Source: an uncultured Oscillospiraceae bacterium (GTDB lineage: Bacteria > Bacillota > Clostridia > Oscillospirales > Oscillospiraceae). Taken from it: DNA of 46,236 nucleotides. Shown here in pieces: positions 33,573-43,152 of this stretch; position 1 is the stretch's first letter; each line of letters opens with the position of its first letter. The notes beneath the pieces were generated by a model. That model did not search any database. It had not been told where the DNA came from and saw only the letters and a program-made list of their open reading frames with translations. The stretch spans positions 1 to 46,236 of the forward strand of contig CANQXK010000018.1 in assembly GCA_947627715.1 (NCBI GenBank), written 5' to 3'. The position numbers and the translations under genes are program-made.

Positions 33573-35909
33573 TCAGATCACGATGCTGCGGGCGTCGATG
33601 TACCTGATCACCATGGCGGCGGCGTCCATGCGCCGGATGGGGGAGTCGGGCAGGATCTTGCCGTCCGAGCCGTTCAGGACGCCCTCTTCCACGGCCCAGC
33701 GCACGGCGGCCTTGTAGCCGTCCTTCACGCTTTCATAGTCGGGGAAGGCGCTCATGTCCTTCTCGGAGTAGGGCTTTCCGGCCATGATCCAGAGCATATA
33801 GACGGTCTCCTGGCGGGAGGCGGGGGCCTCCTCGGAGCCGGGGACGGTGATTTCGGCCTTGGCGGCCCAGTCCATATAGCTGGCCTTGTTCTCGGTCCAG
33901 TCGGCGGAGGTGTCGCCGTGGCCGCTGATACGGGCCAGGATGATCTCCACCTGGAGGCGGGTGATGGACCCCGTGCCGCTGAAGGTGCTGGCGGAGGTGC
34001 CCTTCATGATCCCGGCGTTGTAGAGCCGCTGGATGGGCAGGGCGAAATAGTCGGTCTCCTTGACGTTGGCAAGGTCGTTGAACACCCGCGTCACGGAATT
34101 GCTCCCCAGGAAATCTTCACGGGCGGCCTCGCTGGCCTCCTTGACCTCGTACTTCTCGTAGGTCATGCCGCAGGACACGCACCTGTCGTCCACGAAAAGG
34201 TGCTCCTCCTTCTCGGCGACCTCGCCGCAGCCGGTGCAGACGTGCCAATGGCTGGAGCTGTCGGTGGTGAAGGCGGCGGAGAAGCTGTGGACGTGCTCCG
34301 CCACGGAGACGGGTTCCTTCTGGCCGCAGACGGTGCAGGCCCCGTTTTGATAGGTGTGCTCCGCCACGTCATGACGGTCGCCGCAGCTGCACTCGGTCCA
34401 GTGGGAGGCGGAGTCGTGGGCGGAGACGTACTGATGCTCGTGGGCGGGGGTGAGGGCGGGGATGGTCTGGCCCTTGACGGTGATCTGGCCGCAGGTCAGG
34501 CAGTAGGTGTCGCCGGTGTAGCCCTCCTTGCCGATCTCGGCGGCCACGACGCCGCGAAGCTCGGTGTCGCCGGTGTGGGTGCGGCTGGCCGCGGCCTTGA
34601 CGGTGGCGCCGCAGTTCTTACAGACGGCGTTGCCGGCGCAGTCGGCCTGGCCCAGGACGTGCGCGGTGGTCTTGATGGCGGCGCAGGTGGGGTCGGTGCA
34701 ACGGCTGACGCAGCTGCTGCCGCCAACGGTCCACGCGCCGAAGGTGTGCTCATGGGGTACGGAGTGGGCCTTGTCCACGTAGTTGCAGACGGAGCATTTC
34801 ATCGTGCCGGCCAGGGTGACAAAGCTGTGGCTCTCCGCGGCGCCGTACTGGCAGCCCGAATTCAGGCATCTGTGCTCATGGCTGTCGTCGTGGCAGATCC
34901 AGGTGCCGAAGTTGTGGCGGGGCATCCCGTCCTTCACCTTGTTGCCGCATACGCAGTAGGTGGGGTCGGTGCAGTATGTACGGGGCTGGGTGCGGGAGGC
35001 GGCGCAGGTGACCAAACGGGTCTCGCCGCACAGGGTGCATTTCTCGTTGTGGTTGAGCACGCCGTAGGAGCCGGTGACCTCCCAGTTGTGGGGGCAGACG
35101 GCCTTGGTTTTGCCGCAGACGGTGCATTTGCCGTCCACATAGGTGTGGGCGCCCAGCTTATCCTTGGTGCCGCACTGGGTGCACTCCACCCAGTGGTCGC
35201 CGGAATCGCTCTGCCACGAGGACCAGATATGCTCCGTGCCGGCGCTGAAGGTGCCGCAGACGGAGCAGACACGCCCGACGGTGTGGTCCCCGTCCTCGCC
35301 GTTCACCCACTTGTGGCCGGTGGGATACTGATAGATGGTCTGGGCCGTCTCAAAGCCGCACTTGGTGCATCTCTTGAGGCGAAGGCCCGGCTCGGTGCAG
35401 GTGGCGGTGGTCTCCACGTCCACGAACGTGTGGGAGTCGCGGATGCCGGTGCGCTCGGTCTTGGTCGCGCCGCAGTCGGCGCACTTGTACGCCTGTGTCG
35501 CCGCGTCGGTGCACAGTTTGCCAAGGACAAGCTCCCCGTCCGGGACCCAGTTGTGGGTGCCGGTCTCGATGATGATGAATTTACACTGGGTGCATCTCTT
35601 CTCCACGGTGGGGTGGGCGGGGCACTCGGAGAGGTAGGACTTCTCCACCCACTGGTGTTGGTTCAGGTTGAGGCCGTCGTACTCGCGGAACGCGATCTGC
35701 TGCTGCGCGCCGCACTTGGTGCATTCCTTGTAGAACGCCCAGCAGGTCCCCAACTGGCAGTTGTACGCCTCGGCGCTGGATTTCTCCACCCAGACGTGGT
35801 CGCACCGTTCCTCGTCCGGCTCCACGGCAGTCACGGGAGTCACGGCGAAGGCCGCAACCATCATGACGCACAGGGCCGCGCTGAGGAACCTGTAAAAGAT
35901 TTTTTTCAT
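33573..35909 (-). CDS. surface protein with about 16 CxxC zinc-ribbon-like repeats and SLH domains
   Basis: A 778-residue exported protein. MKKIFYRFLSAALCVMMVAA is a signal peptide. Residues about 30-590 contain a tandem series of short modules, each with a pair of cysteines in CxxCG (CTKCGA, CADCGA, CSVCGT, CTQCGT, CTVCGK, CKNCGA, CLTCGQ, CTGCGE and others), spaced 20-60 residues apart and usually preceded by His- and Trp-containing segments (EHIWSSW, AHTYVDG, HWVEC). This suggests many small zinc ribbons, although disulfides are possible outside the cell. Residues about 600-778 hold SLH-type repeats (ITRLQVEIILARISG, RQETVYMLWIMAGK, PIRRMDAAAMVIRYI) that bind the cell wall. AAAGGAGG supports ATG 35909. 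Function unknown. Confidence 0.9.
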   Translation of the reverse strand: MKKIFYRFLSAALCVMMVAAFAVTPVTAVEPDEERCDHVWVEKSSAEAYNCQLGTCWAFYKECTKCGAQQQIAFREYDGLNLNQHQWVEKSYLSECPAHPTVEKRCTQCKFIIIETGTHNWVPDGELVLGKLCTDAATQAYKCADCGATKTERTGIRDSHTFVDVETTATCTEPGLRLKRCTKCGFETAQTIYQYPTGHKWVNGEDGDHTVGRVCSVCGTFSAGTEHIWSSWQSDSGDHWVECTQCGTKDKLGAHTYVDGKCTVCGKTKAVCPHNWEVTGSYGVLNHNEKCTLCGETRLVTCAASRTQPRTYCTDPTYCVCGNKVKDGMPRHNFGTWICHDDSHEHRCLNSGCQYGAAESHSFVTLAGTMKCSVCNYVDKAHSVPHEHTFGAWTVGGSSCVSRCTDPTCAAIKTTAHVLGQADCAGNAVCKNCGATVKAAASRTHTGDTELRGVVAAEIGKEGYTGDTYCLTCGQITVKGQTIPALTPAHEHQYVSAHDSASHWTECSCGDRHDVAEHTYQNGACTVCGQKEPVSVAEHVHSFSAAFTTDSSSHWHVCTGCGEVAEKEEHLFVDDRCVSCGMTYEKYEVKEASEAAREDFLGSNSVTRVFNDLANVKETDYFALPIQRLYNAGIMKGTSASTFSGTGSITRLQVEIILARISGHGDTSADWTENKASYMDWAAKAEITVPGSEEAPASRQETVYMLWIMAGKPYSEKDMSAFPDYESVKDGYKAAVRWAVEEGVLNGSDGKILPDSPIRRMDAAAMVIRYIDARSIVI

Positions 35910-36030
35910 GGCAAAATGCCTCCTTTCGGACGCGCCGGGCGGCACGTCCGCGTCTTTTCCGCAGCGGCCGCGCCGGCAGGCTTATCCTGGCTTTTAAAAG
36001 GCGGCGGGGTCGGGCTTCCCGCTCAGTAAA

Positions 36031-36059
36031 ATTATACGGTATCGTCAAAAAATTGTCAA
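36031..36059 (-). promoter_or_regulatory. promoter of the CxxC-repeat surface protein
   Basis: On the minus strand TTGACA (36054-36059), 17-base spacer, TATAAT (36031-36036), about 120 bases before the start codon. The leader (35910-36024) has one hairpin, CGGACG/CGTCCG. Between 36060 and 36200 I see only AT-rich sequence. Confidence 0.85.
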
Positions 36060-36203
36060 TACGTCTTTTGAATATTTTTCGTGGAAAAAGCGGGAAAAAC
36101 GGGCCTGTATAAGGCGATTTTTTCCACAAATCGCTTCAATTAAATCACGCTTTACACCATTGAATATGAAAGCGACGCATACCATTCGGATGGAAGCAAA
36201 AAG

Positions 36204-36230
36204 CCCCGTGCGATCTCCGATCGCGCGGGG
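36204..36230. terminator. hairpin in the SLH-htrA interval
   Basis: CCCCGTGCGATC (36204-36215) pairs with GATCGCGCGGGG (36219-36230) with one G-T. An AAAAAG run precedes it. It could be a terminator fragment; no gene on the plus strand ends near it. Confidence 0.5.
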
Positions 36231-36259
36231 TCCCCGTTGGGGCGCGTTGAAAAACAGCG

Positions 36260-36301
36260 GGAGACGGCCCCTGAATTCCGCGAAATTCAGGGGCCGTCTC
36301 C
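36260..36301 (-). terminator. terminator of the htrA gene
   Basis: GGAGACGGCCCCTGAATT (36260-36277) pairs perfectly with 36284-36301. On the minus strand it is followed by CGCTGTTTTTC. It lies 46 bases after the HtrA stop. Confidence 0.8.
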
Positions 36302-36346
36302 GTGCGTATCTCTTTATATACCTGGAAAAGGGGGGTCAGATGGTTT

Positions 36347-37879
36347 TTACCATCCCCAGCCGCCCCAGCTGCCCCAGGGCCAGGTCATGCCGCCCTGGTT
36401 GGGGGTGTTCTGCTGCTGGTTGGCCGTCTCCTCCTCGGGCTGTTCCTCAAAGGTGATGGTCAGCTCCAGGCTCTCCCCGGTGGTGCGGGTGTCCATGCGG
36501 TAGACGGTGATGGTCTCGGTGTCGCCGGCGGTGTAGCGGCGCAGGATCATCTTCAGCCCGTCCATGGACGTCACCTCCGCGCCGCCCACGCCGGTGATGA
36601 TGTCGCCGGATTTGATGCCGGCGGCCTCGGCGGCGGAGCCTTCGTTGACGCTCTCCACAATGACGCCGCCGGGGATCCCGTACGCCTCCATGGCCATCTC
36701 GCTGTAGATGAGGGAGACGTCACGGCCGGTGATGCCAAGGCCCGCGCCCACCACGTAGCCGTTTTCAATGAGCTGGGTGGCGATGGAGATGGCGTCGTTG
36801 ATGGGGATGGCGAAGCCCAGGCTCTCGATCCCCTCCTCGGCGTCGGCGTACTTGGCGGTGACGATGCCGATGACCTCCCCGCGGGAGTTATAGACGGGGC
36901 CGCCGGAGTTGCCGTGGTTCACGGCGGCGGAGATCTGGAACATATTGATGGAGGTCTGGACGCCGGTGATGTCGTCCGTGGTGGTGATCACCCGGTCCTG
37001 GGCGCTGACGATGCCGGGGGTCATGGTGTACTCAAGCTCGCCCAGGGGGTTGCCGATGGCGTAGACCCACTCGCCCACCAGCATCTTGTCGGAGTCGCCC
37101 AGGGTCACGGGGGAGAGGCCGGTGGCGTCGATCTTGATGACGGCCACGTCGTTGGACTCGATGTAACCCACCACCTCGGCGGGGTACTTGGTGCCGTCCT
37201 CCATGAGGACCGTCAGCTCGCCGCCGTAGACCACGGCGTAGCTGATCACGTGGTAGTTGGTGAGGATGTAGCCGTCCTCGCTGATGATGAAGCCGGAGCC
37301 GGAGACGGCCTGGGTGGAGGTCTGGCCGAAGATGTTGGTGGTGAGGGAGGTGTTCACGCCCACCACCTGCTGAAGGCCGAGATTGTAGATTTGGTTGCCG
37401 GACAGCGCGCCGCCGTCGGCGGGCGTGCCGCTTTGGTCGTTGGCGATGGTGTTGGCCTGGTTGATGATCACCTGCCGGCCGGGGTCGGGCTTCTCGCTGT
37501 GGTCCAGCATATAGTCCACCACGGCCCAGCTGGCAAGGCCGGACACCAGGGCGCAGACCAGCACCAGGCAGACGGCCTTCAAAAAGCCGTGCTTATGCTT
37601 TTTCTTCTGCTTGCCGGTCCCCGGAGCGGAGGCGGGCTGCTGGAAGCTGGGCGCGCCGTAGGCGTAACGGCCGGGGCTGTACACGCCCTCGCCGCCGGTG
37701 GTGGGTTCCACGGCGGGGTCGCGCCAGCTCTCGTGCTCCTGGGTGTAGGGCTGGCGGACAGGTTCAGGCCGGACGGCCTCCTGCCGGGAGGCGGCGTCCT
37801 CCGGGGTCTCCGTGGGGAACACCGGCGCAGCGCCGGACTGGTCGGGAGGGGTCATCCTTTCATTTTCATCATATGTCAT
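36347..37879 (-). CDS. HtrA/DegP-type trypsin-like serine protease with PDZ domain
   Basis: A 510-residue membrane-anchored quality-control protease. A cytoplasmic Pro/Glu-rich N-terminus (1-95) precedes a membrane helix (FLKAVCLVLVCALVSGLASW, about 99-118). The protease domain holds the triad His210 (TNYHVI), Asp244 (ESNDVAVIKID) and Ser325 (NHGNSGGPV; His replaces the usual Pro before GNSGG). A PDZ domain (about 370-460: GIPGGVIVESVNEGSAAEAA) follows. The C-terminus is an unusual Trp/Gly tail (MTWPWGSWGGWGW). It degrades or refolds damaged exported proteins. AAAGGAGAG precedes ATG 37879. An inverted repeat TAGACCCA TTT TGTGTCTA (37937-37955) lies upstream and might be a regulatory site. Confidence 0.95.
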   Translation of the reverse strand: MTYDENERMTPPDQSGAAPVFPTETPEDAASRQEAVRPEPVRQPYTQEHESWRDPAVEPTTGGEGVYSPGRYAYGAPSFQQPASAPGTGKQKKKHKHGFLKAVCLVLVCALVSGLASWAVVDYMLDHSEKPDPGRQVIINQANTIANDQSGTPADGGALSGNQIYNLGLQQVVGVNTSLTTNIFGQTSTQAVSGSGFIISEDGYILTNYHVISYAVVYGGELTVLMEDGTKYPAEVVGYIESNDVAVIKIDATGLSPVTLGDSDKMLVGEWVYAIGNPLGELEYTMTPGIVSAQDRVITTTDDITGVQTSINMFQISAAVNHGNSGGPVYNSRGEVIGIVTAKYADAEEGIESLGFAIPINDAISIATQLIENGYVVGAGLGITGRDVSLIYSEMAMEAYGIPGGVIVESVNEGSAAEAAGIKSGDIITGVGGAEVTSMDGLKMILRRYTAGDTETITVYRMDTRTTGESLELTITFEEQPEEETANQQQNTPNQGGMTWPWGSWGGWGW

Positions 37880-38095
37880 GTTGTGTCTCTCCTTTTAGGG
37901 GGCTTTCCGCGCTCCCCTGTTGATTGGCTTTATAGTAGACCCATTTTGTGTCTATTTCATGACCAAACTAAAAATATTCTTGAAATCGGGGATTTAATTT
38001 TTGTGAATATACTGATATAATAGCCCATAGGCCGCCTTTTCGGCGCGGGCCGGGCGGCGCTTTCGATTTATCTTTTATCCTGCGAGGAGATTTTT

Positions 38096-40945
38096 ATGCG
38101 TGACAGTATTTTTGTGCATGGGGCGAGAGAGAACAACCTGAAGAACATCGATTTGGAGATCCCCCGCGACAAGTTAGTGGTGCTCACGGGGCTTTCGGGG
38201 TCGGGCAAGTCCAGCCTTGCCTTCGACACCATCTACGCCGAGGGGCAAAGGCGCTATGTGGAGAGCCTTTCCGCTTACGCCCGGCAGTTTTTGGGGCAGA
38301 AGGAGAAGCCCGACGTGGACGCCATCGACGGCCTTTCCCCCGCCATCTCCATCGATCAGAAGACCACCAACAACAACCCCCGCTCCACCGTGGGCACCGT
38401 CACGGAAATATATGACTATTTAAGGCTGCTCTATGCCAACATCGGAATCCCCCACTGCCCCAAGTGCGGCAAGGAGATCCGCCAGCAGACGGTGGATCAG
38501 ATGGTGGACCAGGTGATGGCCCTCCCGGAGGGCACCCGCATCATGGTGATGGCCCCGGTGGTCCGGGGGCGCAAGGGCGAGCACGCCAAAATCTTTGAGG
38601 ACGCCAGGAAGTCCGGCTACGTCCGGGCCAGAGTGGACGGGGAGCTGCACGAGCTGGAGGACGAGATCCGCCTGGACAAAAACAAAAAGCACCGCATCGA
38701 CATTGTTATCGACCGCTTGGTGGTGCGGGAGGGGCTTCAGCAGCGGCTCACCGACTCCATGGAGACGGCGGCCAACCTCTCCGGCGGCATCGTCACGGTG
38801 AACCTGCCCGGCGAGGAGCGGGACGTGACGTACTCGCAAAATTACGCCTGCGAGGAGTGCGGCATCTCCATCGAGGAGATGTCCCCGCGCTTCTTCTCCT
38901 TCAACGCGCCCCTGGGCGCGTGCCCGGAGTGCTCCGGCCTTGGCGTTCAGCGGCAGGTGGACCCCAGCATCATCATGCCCAACATGACCCTCTCCATTCT
39001 GGACGGGGGCATCCAGGCCAGCGGCTGGGGCAACATCAAGAACGACTCCATCGCCATGATGTATTTCACGGCCCTCTCCAAACGCTACCACTTCCGGCTG
39101 GACACGCCCCTCCGGGACCTGCCGGACGAGGTGATCGACGTGCTTCTCTACGGAACAAAGGGCGAGGCGCTGACCCTCAACTACACCACCGACCGGGGCC
39201 ACACCACCATGACGAGGCCCTTTGAGGGGATCATCTCCAATTTGGAGCGGCGCTACCGGGAGTCCAACTCCATCTACGCCAAGTGGGACCTGGAGCAGTA
39301 CATGACCGACCACGACTGCCCGGCCTGTCACGGCAAGAGGCTGCGCCCGGAGGTGCTGGCCGTCACCGTGGGCGGGAAAAACATCGCGGAGTTCTGCGAG
39401 ATGTCCGTCACCGACGCCCTTCGGTTCCTGGACCGGGTCCAGCCCGCCCTCAGCGAGAAGGAGCATATGATCGCCGACCGCATCTTCAAGGAGCTTCGGG
39501 ACCGGCTGGGCTTTCTGGAATCCGTGGGATTGCAGTACCTCACCATGGCCCGCTCCGCCGGGACACTCTCCGGCGGCGAGAGCCAGCGCATACGCCTGGC
39601 CACGCAGATCGGCTCCTCCCTCATGGGGGTGCTGTATATTTTGGATGAGCCGTCCATCGGCCTCCACCAGCGGGACAACGCCAAGCTCATCGCCACCTTG
39701 GAGCGTCTGCGGGATTTGGGCAACACCCTTTTGGTGGTGGAGCACGACGAGGACACCATGCTGGCCGCGGACTACATCGTGGACATCGGCCCCGGCGCGG
39801 GCGTCCACGGGGGCGAGGTGGTCTTTGCCGGCACGCCCCAGGAGATCCTCCGGGACGAGAGGTCCATCACGGGGCAGTATCTCTCCGGGCGGAAATTCAT
39901 CCCCATTCCAAAGGAACACCGCCCCGGCAGCGGGAAATTCCTGCGCATCACAGGCGCGGCGGAGAACAACCTGAAGGGCATCGACGTGGACTTCCCCCTG
40001 GGGGCCATGACGGTGGTCACCGGCGTCTCCGGCTCCGGCAAGTCCAGCCTTGTCACCGAGGTCCTCTACAAGACCCTGGCGGCGGAGCTGAACCGCGCCC
40101 GCATCCGGGCCGGGAAGCACACCGGCGTTCTGGGGCTGGAATACCTCGACAAGGTCATCGACATCGACCAGTCCCCCATCGGCCGCTCCCCCCGCTCCAA
40201 CCCCGCCACCTATACCGGGGTGTTCAACGACATCCGCACCCTCTTCGCCCAGACCCCGGACGCCAGGGCCAGGGGCTACAACGCCGGGCGATTCTCCTTC
40301 AACGTCCGGGGCGGGCGGTGCGAAGCCTGCCAGGGGGACGGCCTCATCAAGATCGAGATGCACTTTCTCCCGGACATCTACGTCCCCTGCGAGGTGTGCA
40401 AAGGCAAACGCTACAACCGGGAGACGCTGGAGGTCCGCTACAAGGGCAAAAACATCCACGAGGTCCTGGAGATGACCGTGGACGAGGCCGTGGAGTTTTT
40501 TGAGAACGTGCCGAAGATCACCGACCGGCTCAGGACTTTGCAGGACGTGGGGCTGGGCTATGTGAAGCTGGGCCAGCCCAGCACCACCCTCTCCGGGGGC
40601 GAGGCCCAGCGGGTGAAGCTGGCCACCGAGCTTTCCAAGCGGAGCACCGGCGCCACCTTCTACGTGCTGGACGAGCCCACCACGGGACTTCACACGGACG
40701 ACGTGAGGAAGCTGGTGGACGTGCTGAACAGGCTGGTGGACGCGGGGAACACCGTGGTGGTCATCGAGCACAACTTAGACGTTATCAAGGTGGCCGACCA
40801 CCTTATCGACCTCGGCCCCGAAGGCGGCGACGGCGGCGGCCGGATCGTCTTTACCGGCACCCCGGAGGCGTGCGCCCAGTGCCCCGGCAGCTATACCGGG
40901 CAGGTGCTGAAGAAATATTATGAGGAACACCCGGGACAGAGATAA
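38096..40945 (+). CDS. uvrA: UvrABC excinuclease subunit A
   Basis: A 949-residue DNA damage sensor for nucleotide excision repair. The first ATPase shows Walker [22 protein letters not shown]; the zinc-binding insertions begin CPKCGKEI and CEECG, with CPACHGKRL and the C-terminal zinc finger CEACQGDG and CEVCKGKRY. Signatures are [13 protein letters not shown] and [13 protein letters not shown], the second Walker A is [13 protein letters not shown], and both walker B regions ([21 protein letters not shown]) are present. Length is normal. TATAAT at 38016-38021 may be its -10; no LexA box was recognised. Confidence 0.97.
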   Translation: MRDSIFVHGARENNLKNIDLEIPRDKLVVLTGLSGSGKSSLAFDTIYAEGQRRYVESLSAYARQFLGQKEKPDVDAIDGLSPAISIDQKTTNNNPRSTVGTVTEIYDYLRLLYANIGIPHCPKCGKEIRQQTVDQMVDQVMALPEGTRIMVMAPVVRGRKGEHAKIFEDARKSGYVRARVDGELHELEDEIRLDKNKKHRIDIVIDRLVVREGLQQRLTDSMETAANLSGGIVTVNLPGEERDVTYSQNYACEECGISIEEMSPRFFSFNAPLGACPECSGLGVQRQVDPSIIMPNMTLSILDGGIQASGWGNIKNDSIAMMYFTALSKRYHFRLDTPLRDLPDEVIDVLLYGTKGEALTLNYTTDRGHTTMTRPFEGIISNLERRYRESNSIYAKWDLEQYMTDHDCPACHGKRLRPEVLAVTVGGKNIAEFCEMSVTDALRFLDRVQPALSEKEHMIADRIFKELRDRLGFLESVGLQYLTMARSAGTLSGGESQRIRLATQIGSSLMGVLYILDEPSIGLHQRDNAKLIATLERLRDLGNTLLVVEHDEDTMLAADYIVDIGPGAGVHGGEVVFAGTPQEILRDERSITGQYLSGRKFIPIPKEHRPGSGKFLRITGAAENNLKGIDVDFPLGAMTVVTGVSGSGKSSLVTEVLYKTLAAELNRARIRAGKHTGVLGLEYLDKVIDIDQSPIGRSPRSNPATYTGVFNDIRTLFAQTPDARARGYNAGRFSFNVRGGRCEACQGDGLIKIEMHFLPDIYVPCEVCKGKRYNRETLEVRYKGKNIHEVLEMTVDEAVEFFENVPKITDRLRTLQDVGLGYVKLGQPSTTLSGGEAQRVKLATELSKRSTGATFYVLDEPTTGLHTDDVRKLVDVLNRLVDAGNTVVVIEHNLDVIKVADHLIDLGPEGGDGGGRIVFTGTPEACAQCPGSYTGQVLKKYYEEHPGQR

Positions 40946-41021
40946 TCGAAAAAGGACGCTGTCCTTTTCCGATCAAGGGGATACGTGGGGATTTTTGCAG
41001 CGTACACGCCGCAAAAATCCC
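40946..41021 (+). terminator. two hairpins after uvrA
   Basis: The first runs 40946-40972 (GAAAAAGGAC GCT GTCCTTTTC core). The second pairs GGGATTTTTGC (40988-40998) with GCAAAAATCCC (41011-41021) and is followed by TTACTCTTTT. The second is the better terminator. They resemble the atpG-atpD spacer hairpins. Confidence 0.65.
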
Positions 41022-41072
41022 TTACTCTTTTACGGGAGAAGGAAAAATTTAAACACTATGGAACAATTTTCT

Positions 41073-41100
41073 TTGACGCGGCGTCTAAAGGGCATATAAG
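41073..41100 (+). promoter_or_regulatory. promoter of the small lipoprotein gene
   Basis: TTGACG (41073-41078), 16-base spacer, TATAAG (41095-41100). Confidence 0.65.
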
Positions 41101-41145
41101 CCGCGAAGGATCCGCGCGGCGCATCTTTAAAAGGAGGAAATGACC

Positions 41146-41745
41146 ATGAAAAGACTGCTTATCCCCTTTTTGTGCTGCGCGCTTCTTCTCGTAAGCTGCG
41201 GGAAGGCCGTGGACACGTCCGAGACCGAGGCCGTGCCTGACGCCGAAACCGAGGCGGTCCCCGGCGACAGCGCCGCCGCGGCCGGGGTGTCCTTAGAGGG
41301 CATCGACGCCGGCATGACGGTCATCAGCACGCTCTACGACGCGGGCTTCGACTCCGTTGACGAGCTTTTGGAGGGCGCTCCGCTGATCGTGCGGGCCGTG
41401 CCTGTCTCGGTGGAGTCGGAATCCGGCGCGGCCCTGTGCTGGGTCCTGCGGGTGGAGGAGGCCAACCGGGACGTGCCTGAGACCGTCCGCCTGCGTCAGA
41501 TCAAGGACAGCTATACTCTGACCGCCGGCGAAGAGGCGGTGCTGGCGCTGGAGGAGGACGACGGCGAGGGGTACTACCACATCGCCGGCGGCGGGTGCGG
41601 ACTCTTCCGCCTTGACGGGAACGGCGCGGTGACCGGCGTGCTTGCGGATTCTCTGGCGGAGAAGGCCGGGGCCTCCCGCTCCGCCGCGCCGGCGACCTTA
41701 GAGGAGGTCTTTGACCTGCTGGCCGCGGCGTCGGAGAAGCAATAA
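41146..41745 (+). CDS. small lipoprotein of unknown function
   Basis: A 199-residue exported lipoprotein. The signal peptide MKRLLIPFLCCALLLVSC ends at lipobox Cys18, followed by an acidic linker (DTSETEAVPDAETEAVP). The rest is a beta-rich domain (VRAVPVSVESESGAALCWVL, VRLRQIKDSYTLTAGEE, GEGYYHIAGGGCGLF) that I do not recognise; it may bind another protein or the envelope. I chose ATG 41146 because AAAGGAGG lies at the right distance; ATG 41140 is too close. It stands alone after uvrA with its own promoter. Confidence 0.87.
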   Translation: MKRLLIPFLCCALLLVSCGKAVDTSETEAVPDAETEAVPGDSAAAAGVSLEGIDAGMTVISTLYDAGFDSVDELLEGAPLIVRAVPVSVESESGAALCWVLRVEEANRDVPETVRLRQIKDSYTLTAGEEAVLALEEDDGEGYYHIAGGGCGLFRLDGNGAVTGVLADSLAEKAGASRSAAPATLEEVFDLLAAASEKQ

Positions 41746-41762
41746 GGGGGCTGGGGGAAAGC

Positions 41763-41975
41763 TCCCCTCCGGCCCTCCGGGCCGCCTCCCCTCAGAGAGG
41801 GGAGGCAATTCCCACCTCATCCGTCGCCTGCGGCGACACCTTCCCCGCCCTGCGGGGAAGGCATTACCTTTGACGGCGGCCTATCCTGTATACGCTGGAA
41901 GCCCGCGTTTTACAGGGCAAAAAGCCTTCCCCACTTGTGGGGAAGGTGGCCCCCGAAGGGGGTCGGATGAGGCCG
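41763..41975 (-). repeat. mosaic repeat R2, minus-strand copy with conserved linker
   Basis: The reverse complement reads end stem CCTTCCCC/GGGGAAGGC TTTTTG, a linker containing CAGGATAGGCCGCCGTCAAA, then GCCTTCCCCGC/GCGGGGAAGG, GTCGCCG/GGCGAC, GATGAGGTGGGAA, CCTCCCCTC/GAGGGGAGG and the GGAGGGGAGC end. It matches the tail of the 20426 copy, the linker and the 20654 copy joined together, about 21 kb away. Confidence 0.8.
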
Positions 41976-42003
41976 ACGAGCGCCAGGGTCCCCCTGTCAA
42001 AAA

Positions 42004-42033
42004 GTCCCGCCGCATATGCGGCGGGGCTTTTTC
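42004..42033. terminator. bidirectional terminator before the permease stop
   Basis: CCCGCCGCATATGCGGCGGG at 42006-42025 is a perfect 20-bp palindrome with GCTTTTTC on the plus side and ACTTTTTG on the minus side. Terminates the minus-strand permease operon. Confidence 0.8.
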
Positions 42034-43152
42034 TTATTCCACAAAGATCAGCGCCGGGAGGAGGAGCGCCGCCAGGAAGAGCACGTTCCAGAGGGTGAAG
42101 GTGAGGAGGTACTTCCCCTTGAGCTTGGGGGCGTGGCGGGCCAGGTGTTTATAGGAGATGAGGCTCGCCATGGAGGCGATGAGGGTGCCGAGGCCGCCGA
42201 TGTTCACCCCCAGGAGCAGGGGCTTCCACTGGGTGGTGAAGCCCCCCAAGAGCAGGGCCGCCGGGACGTTGCTGATCACCTGGCTGAGAGCGGCGGAAAC
42301 GGCGAGGACGTGGCCCTCCAGGACGGAGAGCACGGCGTTCCGAAAGGGGGCGAAGCGGCCCATGTTGCCGATGAAAATGAAGAAGCAGGCGAAGGTGGCC
42401 AGGAGGCTGTAGTCCGGCTTCAGGAGCAGCCGCCGGTTTTTGAACGCCACCGCGGCCGCGACCACGGGGAGCAGGAGCCAGATGGGCAGGAGCTTTGCCA
42501 CCGTCAGAACGCACAGGAGGAAAAGGACGCCGTAAAAAGCGAGGTCCGCTTTCCGCATGGGCAACTTGCCGCCGTGGACGTCCACCTCCACCGGGGTATT
42601 TTTCACAAGGAGGGCGGACAGGGCCAGAAGCAGCGCCGAGAGGGCGGCGAAGGGGGCTACGGTGAGGGTAAATTCCCCCAGGGACATCCCGGAGACGGAG
42701 TAGAGGTAGAGGTTCTGGGGGTTGCCGATGGGGGTGAGCATACTGCCCAGGTTCGCCGCGATGGTCATCAGCGTCACGGTCAGGCAGAGCGGGCCGCCGC
42801 CCTCCAGGTCCAGGAGCAGGATGGCCAGGGGCACGAAGGTGATGAGGGCCACGTCGTTGGTGATGAGCATGGAGCTTAGAAAGCAGAGGGCTGTGAGGGC
42901 GGCGGTCAGCGCCCGGCGGGTCTTCAGCCGGTGAAGAAGTCCCTCCGCCAGGACGCGAAAGACCCCCAGCTCGCTCAGCCCCGCCACCACGGTCATGAGG
43001 CAGAAGAGCACCACGATGGTGTCCCAGTTGATGTAGGACAGGTACTCCCTGTCCGGCGGGACGAGGAAGCAGGAGACGGCCGCCAGCACCGCTGAGACGG
43101 CAAGGACAGTCTCCTCCTTGAAAAAGGTCACGATTTTCCTGCCCACGGTCAC
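42034..43152 (-). CDS. SLC13/ArsB/CitMHS-type anion permease
   Basis: A 372-residue integral membrane protein with about 10-11 helices in two halves. The ion-transporter-superfamily features include SSMLITNDVALITFVPLAIL and NLGSMLTPIGNPQNLYLYS in the first half, and the paired VISNVPAALLLGGFTTQW and VNIGGLGTLIASMASLI in the second. The family moves carboxylates, sulfate or arsenite, usually with sodium. The substrate here is unknown; shorter length than typical citrate carriers and NhaD leaves several options. GTG 43152 overlaps the stop of the desulfidase-family gene, so the two are translationally coupled. Confidence 0.9.
   Translation of the reverse strand: MTVGRKIVTFFKEETVLAVSAVLAAVSCFLVPPDREYLSYINWDTIVVLFCLMTVVAGLSELGVFRVLAEGLLHRLKTRRALTAALTALCFLSSMLITNDVALITFVPLAILLLDLEGGGPLCLTVTLMTIAANLGSMLTPIGNPQNLYLYSVSGMSLGEFTLTVAPFAALSALLLALSALLVKNTPVEVDVHGGKLPMRKADLAFYGVLFLLCVLTVAKLLPIWLLLPVVAAAVAFKNRRLLLKPDYSLLATFACFFIFIGNMGRFAPFRNAVLSVLEGHVLAVSAALSQVISNVPAALLLGGFTTQWKPLLLGVNIGGLGTLIASMASLISYKHLARHAPKLKGKYLLTFTLWNVLFLAALLLPALIFVE

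Noticed and set aside
33918-36029. 703-residue plus-strand open frame
   Set aside because: It is antisense to the CxxC/SLH gene; its Gly/Ala/Val-rich repeats simply mirror the codons of the real protein, which has a signal peptide, ribosome-binding site and promoter.
36302-38020. 572-residue plus-strand open frame
   Set aside because: Antisense to htrA; low-complexity translation and no start signals.
38420-40771. 783-residue minus-strand open frame
   Set aside because: Antisense shadow of uvrA, created by high GC at third positions; no ribosome-binding site or family match.
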